Positions 1-5,726 of a DNA stretch of 7,944 nucleotides are shown in pieces. Numbering within the stretch: the first letter of the stretch is position 1; each line of letters opens with the position of its first letter. Origin of the DNA: an uncultured Bacteroidales bacterium (GTDB taxonomy: Bacteria > Bacteroidota > Bacteroidia > Bacteroidales > P3); the NCBI GenBank assembly GCA_946540365.1, contig CAMNIH010000078.1, positions 1-7,944 on the forward strand. The letters run 5' to 3'. A program made the translations under genes and the position numbers. The notes below the pieces were generated by a model. That model made no database searches, was not told where the DNA came from, and saw nothing but the letters and a program-made list of their open reading frames with translations.

Positions 1-1
1 C

Positions 2-70
2 GTACTCACCGCCGTGTGGGCGGTATATGCCTTCGCCAAAGAAAGAAAAACCCAAACAATCAATCAATAA
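2..70 (+). CDS. C-terminal tail of an unidentified protein (partial)
   Basis: This frame is open from the window edge to a TAA stop at 68-70 and gives 22 residues. The first dozen are hydrophobic or aromatic (it begins VLTAVWAVYAF) and are followed by a basic, polar end (AKERKTQTINQ). That pattern fits the last membrane helix and cytoplasmic tail of a membrane protein. The next possible start codon is 21 bases downstream at 92, so the two could belong to one operon. The rest of the gene lies outside the window, so no family can be named. A chance open frame of this length cannot be excluded. Confidence 0.35.
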   Translation, partial: VLTAVWAVYAFAKERKTQTINQ

Positions 71-232
71 CACAAACAAAAAACCAACATCATGTTTTTC
101 CAAGTTTATGGGGCTGATGCCCTCGTACAATGGGGAATGCTGCTGGTGGTGCTGGCAGGCCTGATTCTCTGGGAATGGAGAACATGGCCAAATACGCTGA
201 TTTGTTCGAGAAAGAAAAAAATCTCCCAAATG

Positions 233-255
233 AAAAAAAGTTGTATCTTTGCACT
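233..255 (+). promoter_or_regulatory. Bacteroidales-type promoter, -7 box TATCTTTG at 244-251
   Basis: A run of seven A is followed by GTTG and TATCTTTG, which matches the Bacteroidales -7 consensus TAnnTTTG. No TTTG sits at the usual 19-21 base distance upstream; the nearest (201-204) is too far, so the A-tract may serve as the upstream element. No convincing gene starts downstream on the plus strand before the terminator at 461, so this may drive a non-coding transcript. The whole 23-base segment recurs, inverted, at 2417-2439 in front of the ATPase gene. Confidence 0.5.
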
Positions 256-289
256 TGGTTTTGATACTTACAAAGGTCAGAAGCTACAA

Positions 290-316
290 CCGAGATGTAA
301 CCGAGATGTAACCGAG
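290..316 (+). repeat. 11-base tandem repeat, about 2.5 copies
   Basis: The unit CCGAGATGTAA occurs at 290-300 and 301-311 and is followed by a partial CCGAG at 312-316. It lies inside the doubtful C-terminal half of the 92-406 frame and inside the candidate non-coding transcript. Eleven bases is not a multiple of three, so a change in copy number would shift any reading frame here. Confidence 0.75.
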
Positions 317-414
317 CAAGTATTAAAAAACGAATCCAACGGAGAAAAACAAACGCAAAAAATGATACATAAGACACTAATTTATAGTGGGATTATTGAA
401 AACTGACACCAAGG

Positions 415-457
415 GCTTCCCCTGGAGAAGGACGGTTCCAGTACCTTCAGGGGGAGC
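415..457 (+). ncRNA. Long imperfect hairpin, candidate structured RNA
   Basis: GCTTCCCCTG (415-424) pairs with CAGGGGGAGC (448-457) over 10 base pairs including one G-U wobble. After a 3-base bulge (GAG, 425-427), AAGG (428-431) pairs with CCTT (444-447), leaving a 12-base loop. The hairpin sits three bases before the terminator at 461 and about 160 bases after a -7 box, so it could be the 3' half of a small RNA of roughly 230 nucleotides. It is not a recognisable tRNA, SRP RNA or tmRNA. On the minus strand it lies beyond the terminator of the 500-1042 gene. Confidence 0.35.
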
Positions 458-460
458 AAA

Positions 461-492
461 AGAGCGCTGAAATGTCAGCGCTCTTTCATTTT
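461..492. terminator. Rho-independent terminator, probably bidirectional
   Basis: AGAGCGCTGA (461-470) and TCAGCGCTCT (475-484) form a perfect 10-base-pair stem with a 4-base AATG loop. On the plus strand it is followed by TTCATTTT, and on the minus strand by TTTTGCT. It begins 16 bases beyond the stop codon of the minus-strand gene that ends at 500, so it most likely ends that transcript. It could also end plus-strand transcription arriving from 244. Confidence 0.85.
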
Positions 493-499
493 ATACAAA

Positions 500-1042
500 T
501 CATACGCGTTCCATGTGATACCCCATGCGGTGCAGCTGCACGGCCATTCCGAAGAGGTATAGCTGCCGCAGGCAAGCCACGTAGGCATCGAAGGCCTCCT
601 TGGTGCCAGGTTCTATCTGTTCGCGCATGAGCATGGCGTTGACGCGCGAGGCACACTCGCCAACCACCTGCTCCAGCCCGTCCGATTCCACGCCGCGCAG
701 CATCAGCACATCCTCGCGGATATATTCGTCGAGGGCATCGTAGCCGCGCTTGTCGCGCATATAGAGGTAGAGGTCTTCTATCTGGGAATAGATACTCCAC
801 TCGTCGTCCCACAGCTTGGCGACGGCCATCCCGATATACATCATCCAGCCGAGGCTGGCCACGGGGTAGTCGCGGAACTCGCGCGCCCCGTCGGGGATAT
901 ATGAATTGCCAATCGAGGGCCATTTGTCCGTCACATCAGGGCACTCCGGCATCCTCTCATCAACCTCGCCGATACCAAGAAGGTACTGGTAGAGATCCTT
1001 GTGTATTGCGTCTTCATAATTGTGTATCATATCTATATACAT
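500..1042 (-). CDS. Uncharacterised conserved-looking protein, 180 residues
   Basis: I chose the ATG at 1042-1040, two bases after the ATPase stop codon, giving 180 residues. A TTG at 1048 in the same frame overlaps that stop (TTGA) and would add two residues. The product is acidic, mostly helical in character, and has no signal peptide or clear membrane segment. Distinctive stretches are SLGWMMYIGMAVAKLWDDEW (residues 63-82), YMRDKRGYDALDEYIRED (94-111) and EPGTKEAFDAYVACLRQLYL (144-163), rich in aromatic residues. It resembles a family of unknown function that I recall from Bacteroidales genomes, but I know of no assigned role. Its GC-rich coding style fits the housekeeping genes of this window rather than the AT-richer ATPase gene upstream. 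Expression probably depends on read-through or translational coupling from that gene, ending at the hairpin 461-484. Confidence 0.85.
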   Translation of the reverse strand: MYIDMIHNYEDAIHKDLYQYLLGIGEVDERMPECPDVTDKWPSIGNSYIPDGAREFRDYPVASLGWMMYIGMAVAKLWDDEWSIYSQIEDLYLYMRDKRGYDALDEYIREDVLMLRGVESDGLEQVVGECASRVNAMLMREQIEPGTKEAFDAYVACLRQLYLFGMAVQLHRMGYHMERV

Positions 1043-1044
1043 TG

Positions 1045-2364
1045 TCAAATATTTACAGCCGATTCATCCATAAGAAATTGGAGCACACCCACATAGACTA
1101 TTCCATCATCATCTGTCCATGCCTTTGCGTTGCCATCGGTAATTACAATCTTCCGGAAAAAATCGCCAGAGTTTTTCAGAGAAAATGTCTCCTGTGCCTT
1201 TTTCTCCTCTGTATCCACATTCAGAGCGGATTGAATATAGACCTTCTCCCTTCCTGTATTCACGACGAAGTCAATCTCATATTGCGACTGTTGCCTCTTG
1301 TCATTTTTGGTGTTTGTCACTTCCACCACGCCCACATCCACGCTATAGCCTCTCCGCAGGAGTTCTATGAAGATCATATTTTCCATCAGATGAGACTTCT
1401 CCTGCTGGCGGAAATTCAACTTTCCATTCCGCAGTCCGGTATCAATAGAATAATATTTTTGAGTGTTGTCAAAATACCTCTTCCCTTTCACGTCGTACCG
1501 CTTGGCCCGCACAAACAAGTACGCATCCTCCAGGTAGTCCAAATAGTTTTTCACAGTGTGATCCGATGTGCTTCGTTTCATGATAGAGCCTGCGGCGTTT
1601 GCAAGATTATGGGGGTTCGTCAGAGACCCTACAGCGGACGACAGCGCGTCTATCACCGCCTCCAGTACTTCGTCGTCTTTTAGTTTATAGCGTTCCACTA
1701 TGTCTTTGATATAAACTCTCCGGTGAAGTCCGCTCAAGTATTTTCGTTTCTCCGCCTCTTCTTTTTCCAGCACTGCAAGAGGCATTCCTCCGTAGGTCAA
1801 GTATTCCTCAAGAGCATCCGCTTTCTCAAGTCCAGAGACGGGATAATACTCCTTGAAAGAGAGAGGATATACCCTTATTTCAGAGCCGCGGTCCCGGAAA
1901 TTGGTCACAATATCTTTCGAAAGCATCTTGGAATTTGAACCAGTGACATAAATATCGAGATTCTGACGAGACATCAAATCACTCAGAATATCATAGACCG
2001 TTGTGTACAGCAGAATCCTGTCTTCCTCCGGAACCATAGCCTCATCCACATCTTCATTCCTCACTTTGAACGACAGCTGTATTTCGTCAATGAACACATA
2101 ATATCGTTTTTCCTTATCTCTGGTCTGCTGGAGGACATAATCGTACAAGACGTTTGGGTTTCTGTATTTCAGATGTTCCTTTTTATCAAGGGCAATCTCC
2201 ACAAAGCAGTCCTCCGGCACACCTTCAGACAGCAAGAAATCTTTGTAAAGTGTGAAAAGAAGGAATGATTTGCCACAACGGCGGATTCCAGTGATTATCT
2301 TCACCCTGCCGTTCCACCGTTTTTTCTCCAATTCCCTAACGTAATATTCACGCCTGATTATCAT
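1045..2364 (-). CDS. AAA_14/DUF4143-type ATP-binding protein
   Basis: The 439-residue product has the architecture of the large prokaryotic AAA_14 plus DUF4143 family. A P-loop lies at residues 26-33 (GIRRCGKS), Walker B at 88-94 (YYVFIDE), and a sensor-like TGSNSKMLS at 141-149. PLSFKEYY (167-174) and YGGMPLAVL (191-199) are typical of the family. The C-terminal domain carries YEIDFVV (362-368) and YIQSALNVD (376-384), the remains of a PD-(D/E)xK nuclease-like fold; where an active nuclease would have a Lys, this has Gln378. Length is normal and both ends look intact. The family is widespread, often in many copies per genome, and its biological role is not settled; an ATPase or DNA-related role is inference. 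The gene is more AT-rich than its neighbours, which suggests horizontal gain. A -7 box at 2428-2421 lies about 57 bases before the ATG. Confidence 0.93.
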   Translation of the reverse strand: MIIRREYYVRELEKKRWNGRVKIITGIRRCGKSFLLFTLYKDFLLSEGVPEDCFVEIALDKKEHLKYRNPNVLYDYVLQQTRDKEKRYYVFIDEIQLSFKVRNEDVDEAMVPEEDRILLYTTVYDILSDLMSRQNLDIYVTGSNSKMLSKDIVTNFRDRGSEIRVYPLSFKEYYPVSGLEKADALEEYLTYGGMPLAVLEKEEAEKRKYLSGLHRRVYIKDIVERYKLKDDEVLEAVIDALSSAVGSLTNPHNLANAAGSIMKRSTSDHTVKNYLDYLEDAYLFVRAKRYDVKGKRYFDNTQKYYSIDTGLRNGKLNFRQQEKSHLMENMIFIELLRRGYSVDVGVVEVTNTKNDKRQQSQYEIDFVVNTGREKVYIQSALNVDTEEKKAQETFSLKNSGDFFRKIVITDGNAKAWTDDDGIVYVGVLQFLMDESAVNI

Positions 2365-2416
2365 AATTATATAATTTTATACTACAAATCCAGTCGCATC
2401 ATACGACCGTTTTTGC

Positions 2417-2439
2417 AGTGCAAAGATACAACTTTTTTT
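2417..2439 (-). promoter_or_regulatory. Promoter of the ATPase gene, -7 box TATCTTTG at 2428-2421
   Basis: Read on the minus strand this is an A-tract, GTTG and TATCTTTG, a Bacteroidales -7 box. It is base-for-base the same 23-base segment as 233-255. Transcription should start near 2414, giving an AT-rich leader of about 50 bases before the ATPase ATG at 2364. No canonical TTTG -33 box lies at the expected distance; the nearest (2464-2461) is about 32 bases away. Confidence 0.6.
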
Positions 2440-2663
2440 GAATAGAGGAATAAATTAGCACAAAAATCACACACCGTAGCCATGGAAATCAACAAAATAC
2501 AATTATGAAGATCATGCTACATCTCGAGTAGGCCCATTGCTTTTTTCTATATGCAACAACAAAATTGACACTTTTCCAGAGCCCATAGGGGACAGCATCC
2601 TCCTTCTCCTGCATCCTTTGCCGAAGTGTTCTTTTTTATTTATGCCATGTCATTTTTTATATG

Positions 2664-2671
2664 TATTTTTG
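2664..2671 (+). promoter_or_regulatory. Bacteroidales -7 box (TATTTTTG) upstream of the small-protein/phoH run
   Basis: TATTTTTG matches TAnnTTTG and lies 26 bases before the ATG at 2698, giving a leader of about 20 bases. No clear TTTG box occurs about 20 bases upstream; the region there is T-rich (2631-2641). It is the best candidate promoter for the 2698, phoH and ispE genes, since no terminator is visible between them. Confidence 0.5.
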
Positions 2672-2697
2672 CATTTCGAATATAGAGCTAAAAAACG

Positions 2698-2880
2698 ATG
2701 ACCAAAACGATACTGACCGTGCTGATTATAGCCGTGGCGGCTCTGGCGCTGATGATGGGCGGACTGGGGCTGAAGATGCTGTTGCACAAGGAGAAAGAAT
2801 TCCGCCGTCCCTGTGCCAACGCCGACCCGAAGACCGGCCGCTGCGCTCATTGCACGTGTGACCTAAAGAAAAAACCATGA
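2698..2880 (+). CDS. Small single-pass membrane protein with a Cys-rich tail
   Basis: The protein has 60 residues. Residues about 5-29 form one hydrophobic helix (TVLIIAVAALALMMGGLGL), followed by a basic hinge (HKEKEFRR) and a short tail with four cysteines at 39, 49, 52 and 54, including C-A-H-C-T-C. The charge pattern suggests the tail is cytoplasmic, and the cysteines could bind metal or form disulfides; both points are inference. It is intact: the stop TGA (2878-2880) overlaps the phoH start in ATGA, so translation of the two is probably coupled. Similar short membrane proteins of unknown role occur in Bacteroidales, but I cannot name the family. A 66-residue frame in another register over the same bases is an artefact. 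Confidence 0.8.
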   Translation: MTKTILTVLIIAVAALALMMGGLGLKMLLHKEKEFRRPCANADPKTGRCAHCTCDLKKKP

Positions 2881-3830
2881 ACGAACAAACGACCGAAAAG
2901 ATCTTCTCGCTCGAGGAGGTCGACTATCAGCGCTTCTGGGGTCAGAACGACCGCCTGCTCGACTTCGTGCGCATGCTCTTCCCCAAGCTGAAACTCGTGG
3001 CCCGGGGCGAGATGATGAAAGCCATCGGCAGCGAGGACGACATCGCGTGGTTCGACGGCAAACTGCAGGCCATGATGACCTACTACAACAAGTTCGGGCG
3101 CATCAACGAGAACGCCATCATGCAGATCATGGAAAGCGGCGGCGGAAGCCCCGAGGCCGAGGTGAGCGACGAGGTGCTGGTACACGGCCGCAACGGCCTG
3201 CTGATCAAGGCGCGCACCCCCAACCAGCAGCGACTGGTGCGGTCGGTCTACGAGCACGACATGGTCTTCGCCATCGGCCCCGCCGGCACAGGCAAGACAT
3301 ACACCGCCGTGGCTATGGCCGTGCGGGCGCTGAAGAACAAGGAGGTGCGCCGCATCATCCTGACGCGGCCGGCCGTCGAGGCGGGCGAAAACCTGGGCTT
3401 CCTGCCGGGCGACCTGCGCGACAAGCTGGACCCCTACCTGCAGCCCCTCTACGACGCCCTGCGCGACATGATACCGCAGCAGAAGCTGCTCTCCTACTGG
3501 GAGGACAACACCATCGAGATCGCGCCGCTGGCCTTCATGCGCGGCCGCACGCTGGACAACGCCTTCGTGATCCTCGACGAGGCGCAGAACGCCACCAGCG
3601 CCCAGCTCAAGATGTTCCTCACCCGCATGGGGCGCAACGCCAAGTTCGTCATTACCGGCGACCTCACCCAGGTCGACCTGCCGCGCCACCAGCAGAGCGG
3701 CCTGTTGCAGGCCACCCAGCTGCTGCGCGACGTGAAAGGCATCGACGTCATCGAACTCGACCAGAGCGACGTCATACGCCACCGACTCGTAACCGACATC
3801 ATACGCGCCTATGACGGTGTTGTTGGGTAA
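2877..3830 (+). CDS. phoH: PhoH-like ATPase (PhoH/YbeZ family)
   Basis: The product has 317 residues, a usual length for the family. An N-terminal region (about 1-100) precedes the PhoH ATPase domain. The P-loop is GPAGTGKT (134-141). Also present are TRPAVEAGENLGFLPGDL (163-180), the Walker B VILDEAQN (231-238), FVITGDLTQVDLP (257-269) and RHRLV (301-305), all hallmark PhoH motifs. Bacterial PhoH/YbeZ proteins are cytoplasmic nucleotide-binding proteins linked to the endoribonuclease YbeY and 16S rRNA maturation; YbeY is not in this window. The start ATG overlaps the stop of the small membrane protein by four bases. No terminator is visible before ispE, 33 bases downstream, so the genes are probably co-transcribed. 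Confidence 0.95.
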   Translation: MNEQTTEKIFSLEEVDYQRFWGQNDRLLDFVRMLFPKLKLVARGEMMKAIGSEDDIAWFDGKLQAMMTYYNKFGRINENAIMQIMESGGGSPEAEVSDEVLVHGRNGLLIKARTPNQQRLVRSVYEHDMVFAIGPAGTGKTYTAVAMAVRALKNKEVRRIILTRPAVEAGENLGFLPGDLRDKLDPYLQPLYDALRDMIPQQKLLSYWEDNTIEIAPLAFMRGRTLDNAFVILDEAQNATSAQLKMFLTRMGRNAKFVITGDLTQVDLPRHQQSGLLQATQLLRDVKGIDVIELDQSDVIRHRLVTDIIRAYDGVVG

Positions 3831-3865
3831 GGTTTAAGGTTTAAAGATTAAGGTTTAAGGCTAAT
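3831..3865 (+). repeat. Heptamer tandem repeat (GGTTTAA) between phoH and ispE
   Basis: Starting right after the phoH stop codon, the 7-base unit occurs as GGTTTAA, GGTTTAA, AGATTAA, GGTTTAA and the degenerate GGCTAAT, which runs into the ispE ATG at 3864. It fills the whole intergenic gap and supplies the only purine-rich AAGG element ahead of the ispE start. Copy-number change would alter the leader length in 7-base steps. Confidence 0.8.
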
Positions 3866-4652
3866 GATCACCCATCCAAACTGTAAGATAAACCTGGGGT
3901 TGCACGTGGTCGGCAAGCGGCCGGACGGCTACCACGACCTCGAGACCCTCTTCCTACCGGTGACCGACCTCTGCGACGAGCTGGAGATTACTGCCGCCGC
4001 CCCGTCGGATGACGCGGCGCTTGCGCCGCGCATGGTCCAGTCCGGCATCGCCCTCGACAACGCGCCCGAGGACAACATATGCACGAAGGCCTGGCGTCTG
4101 CTGCACGAGGAGTTTGGCATCCCCGCCGTGGACATCCGGCTGCGGAAGGACATTCCCTTCGGTGCCGGTCTCGGGGGCGGCAGCAGCGATGCCGCCTTCA
4201 CCCTGCGGATGCTGAACATGATGTTTACCCTCGGCCTGACCGACGACGACCTGGAGCGCCGTGCCGCCCGGCTGGGGGCCGACTGCGCCTTCTTCGTCAA
4301 GAACCGACCCGCCTACGCCACCGGCATCGGCGACCAGCTCTCGCCCATAGCGATCGACCTCAGCGCCTACCGCATCGTCGTCGAGATCCCCGACGGGGAG
4401 CATGTGAGCACCAAGGAGGCCTATGCCGGCATCGACCGGTCGCGCTTCGGCCAGCCTCGACCCGACCTGCGCGAGGCCGTCCGGCGCCCCATCGGCGAAT
4501 GGCGCCAGCTGATCGTCAACGACTTCGAGACATCGGTCTTCCCCACCCACCCCGCCATCGCGGCGCTGAAGGAGGAGATGTACCGCCGCGGCGCCCTCTA
4601 CGCCTCGATGACGGGCAGCGGAGCCGCCGTCTTCGGCATTTTTGCAAAATAA
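3864..4652 (+). CDS. ispE: 4-diphosphocytidyl-2-C-methyl-D-erythritol kinase
   Basis: IspE phosphorylates the 2-hydroxyl of 4-diphosphocytidyl-methylerythritol with ATP, a middle step of the MEP pathway to isoprenoid precursors, in the cytoplasm. The 262-residue product has the GHMP kinase motifs: KINLGLHVVGKRPDGYHDLE (residues 8-27) with Lys8, the glycine-rich ATP loop PFGAGLGGGSSDAA (98-111), GADCAFF (138-144) with Asp140 in the catalytic position, and the C-terminal MTGSGAAVFG motif (249-258). Length is slightly short of the roughly 280 residues of enterobacterial IspE, as is common in Bacteroidetes. The ATG at 3864 directly follows the heptamer repeat and gives the family's usual N-terminus. 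It probably belongs to the phoH transcript, and its stop precedes the fba promoter by two bases. Confidence 0.95.
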   Translation: MITHPNCKINLGLHVVGKRPDGYHDLETLFLPVTDLCDELEITAAAPSDDAALAPRMVQSGIALDNAPEDNICTKAWRLLHEEFGIPAVDIRLRKDIPFGAGLGGGSSDAAFTLRMLNMMFTLGLTDDDLERRAARLGADCAFFVKNRPAYATGIGDQLSPIAIDLSAYRIVVEIPDGEHVSTKEAYAGIDRSRFGQPRPDLREAVRRPIGEWRQLIVNDFETSVFPTHPAIAALKEEMYRRGALYASMTGSGAAVFGIFAK

Positions 4653-4654
4653 TA

Positions 4655-4686
4655 TTTGGTCAAGTGAAATACATTTAGTACTTTTG
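4655..4686 (+). promoter_or_regulatory. Complete Bacteroidales promoter for fba-deoD
   Basis: A TTTG -33 box at 4655-4658 and a TACTTTTG -7 box at 4679-4686 are separated by exactly 20 bases, the canonical Bacteroidales arrangement (TTTG, 19-21 bases, TAnnTTTG). The start of transcription is expected near 4693, giving a 30-base A/T-rich leader before the fba ATG at 4723. The -7 box overlaps a 10-base palindrome TTTTGCAAAA (4682-4691). The same palindrome also occurs at 4640-4649, at the end of ispE. Confidence 0.85.
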
Positions 4687-4722
4687 CAAAATCAATTCAA
4701 CAATAATTTAATCAACAACAAT

Positions 4723-5721
4723 ATGGTAGACTACAAAAAAATAGGACTTGTGAACACCCGCGAGATGTTCAAGAAAGCTGTCAGCGGCGGCTACGCCATC
4801 CCCGCCTTCAACTTCAACAATATGGAGCAGATGCAGGCCATCATCCAGGCCGCCGTCGAGACCAAGAGCCCGGTGATCCTGCAGGTGAGCAAGGGCGCGC
4901 GCGACTACGCCAACCCCACCCTGCTGCGCTACATGGCCGAGGGCGCCGTGGAATACGCCAAGGAACTCGGCTGCCCCAACCCGCAGATCGTGCTGCACCT
5001 GGACCACGGCGACAGCTTCGAGACCTGCAAGAGCTGCATCGACATGGGCTTCAGCTCGGTGATGTACGACGGTTCGGCCCTGCCCTACGAGGAGAACATC
5101 CGTATCTCGCGCCAGGTGGTGGAGTACGCCCACAAGTACGACGTCACGGTGGAGTGCGAGCTGGGCGTGCTGGCCGGCGTGGAGGACGAGGTTGCCTCGG
5201 AGGTGAGCCACTACACCAAGCCCGAAGAGGTGATCGACTTCGCCACCCGCACGGGCTGCGACTCGCTGGCCATCTCGATCGGCACCAGCCACGGCGCCTA
5301 TAAGTTCAAACCCGAGCAGTGTACCGTCGACCCCCAGACCGGTCGTCTCGTACCCCCTCCCCTGGCCTTCAACGTGCTTGAGGCCATCGAGAAGAAGCTG
5401 CCCGGCTTCCCCATCGTGCTGCACGGCTCAAGCTCGGTGCCGCAGGACGAGGTGGACACCATCAACGCCAACGGTGGCGCCCTGAAGGCCGCCGTGGGTA
5501 TCCCCGAGGAGCAGCTGCGCAAGGCCGCCAAGAGCGCCGTCTGCAAGATCAACATCGACAGCGACAGCCGTCTGGCCATGACCGCCGCCATCCGCAAGCA
5601 CCTGGCCGAACACCCCGACCACTTCGACCCGCGCCAGTACCTCAAGCCCGCCCGCGAGAGCATGAAGAAGATGTACATCCACAAGATCGTCAACGTCCTC
5701 GGCTCGAACGACAAGCTCTGA
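4723..5721 (+). CDS. fba: Class II fructose-bisphosphate aldolase
   Basis: The enzyme cleaves fructose-1,6-bisphosphate to dihydroxyacetone phosphate and glyceraldehyde-3-phosphate, and runs in reverse for gluconeogenesis, using divalent metal. I chose the ATG at 4723 (332 residues). The frame stays open back to 4642, but those extra 27 residues would overlap ispE and lie across the promoter. Motifs seen: LHLDHG (91-96) with the likely catalytic Asp94 and metal ligand His95, VECELGVLAG (143-152), SIGTSHGAYK (185-194) with His190, VLHGSSSVP (232-240) with His234, and the phosphate-binding NIDSDSRLA (277-285). Length and sequence fit the Bacteroides-type class II enzyme. The next gene, deoD, starts 5 bases after its stop, so the two are co-transcribed. 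Bases from 5003 onward are mirrored exactly at 7944-7226. Confidence 0.97.
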   Translation: MVDYKKIGLVNTREMFKKAVSGGYAIPAFNFNNMEQMQAIIQAAVETKSPVILQVSKGARDYANPTLLRYMAEGAVEYAKELGCPNPQIVLHLDHGDSFETCKSCIDMGFSSVMYDGSALPYEENIRISRQVVEYAHKYDVTVECELGVLAGVEDEVASEVSHYTKPEEVIDFATRTGCDSLAISIGTSHGAYKFKPEQCTVDPQTGRLVPPPLAFNVLEAIEKKLPGFPIVLHGSSSVPQDEVDTINANGGALKAAVGIPEEQLRKAAKSAVCKINIDSDSRLAMTAAIRKHLAEHPDHFDPRQYLKPARESMKKMYIHKIVNVLGSNDKL

Positions 5722-5726
5722 TCGCC

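Larger units (their letters stand above)
92..406 (+). pseudogene. Start of a membrane protein, probably truncated
   Basis: The open frame encodes 104 residues. Residues 1-34 look like a real protein start: MFFQVYGADALVQWGML leads into one strongly hydrophobic segment (about residues 14-28, LLVVLAGLI) ending in WEWRTW. From about residue 35 the character changes. The DNA becomes A-rich, the residues become a polar Lys/Asn/Gln mixture, and the frame runs through a promoter-like -7 box (244-251) and an 11-base tandem repeat (290-316). I infer that the N-terminal end of a longer multi-pass membrane protein is joined to unrelated intergenic DNA near 175-200. The start loosely recalls uncharacterised Bacteroidetes membrane proteins, but I cannot assign a family. 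It could also be a genuine short single-pass protein. Confidence 0.4.
2365..2697. other. AT-rich divergent intergenic region
   Basis: These 333 bases separate the minus-strand ATPase gene from the plus-strand small-protein/phoH run. They contain the ATPase promoter at the left and a plus-strand -7 box at the right. Between them (about 2440-2660) I see no credible gene: the ATG at 2482 gives only eight residues, and the ATG at 2642 gives 19 residues and runs across the -7 box. I found no strong hairpin, tRNA or repeat array in the middle part. Confidence 0.6.

Noticed and set aside
109..122. GGGGCTGATGCCC, resembling a tmRNA 5' end
   Set aside because: It lies inside the hydrophobic membrane-protein start, and no matching tmRNA 3' end or tag reading frame with a CCA end is visible downstream.
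901..1683. Plus-strand open frame of 260 residues across the ATPase and unknown genes
   Set aside because: It has a His/Cys/Ile-rich low-quality sequence and lies opposite two well-supported minus-strand genes, one of them with clear Walker motifs.
2642..2701. 19-residue open frame before the small membrane protein, as a possible leader peptide
   Set aside because: The -7 box at 2664-2671 lies inside it, so the expected transcript would start downstream of its ATG; there is no regulatory codon run or attenuator hairpin.
2847..3782. Long minus-strand open frame (311 residues) opposite phoH
   Set aside because: It is a shadow of the GC-rich phoH gene, rich in Val, His, Gln and Ala with no recognisable motif, whereas the plus strand encodes a full PhoH protein. 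Similar antisense frames opposite ispE, fba and deoD were rejected for the same reason.
4642..4722. Upstream extension of the aldolase frame
   Set aside because: The extra 27 residues are encoded by the end of ispE, the -33/-7 promoter and the leader; the ATG at 4723 gives the normal aldolase N-terminus.
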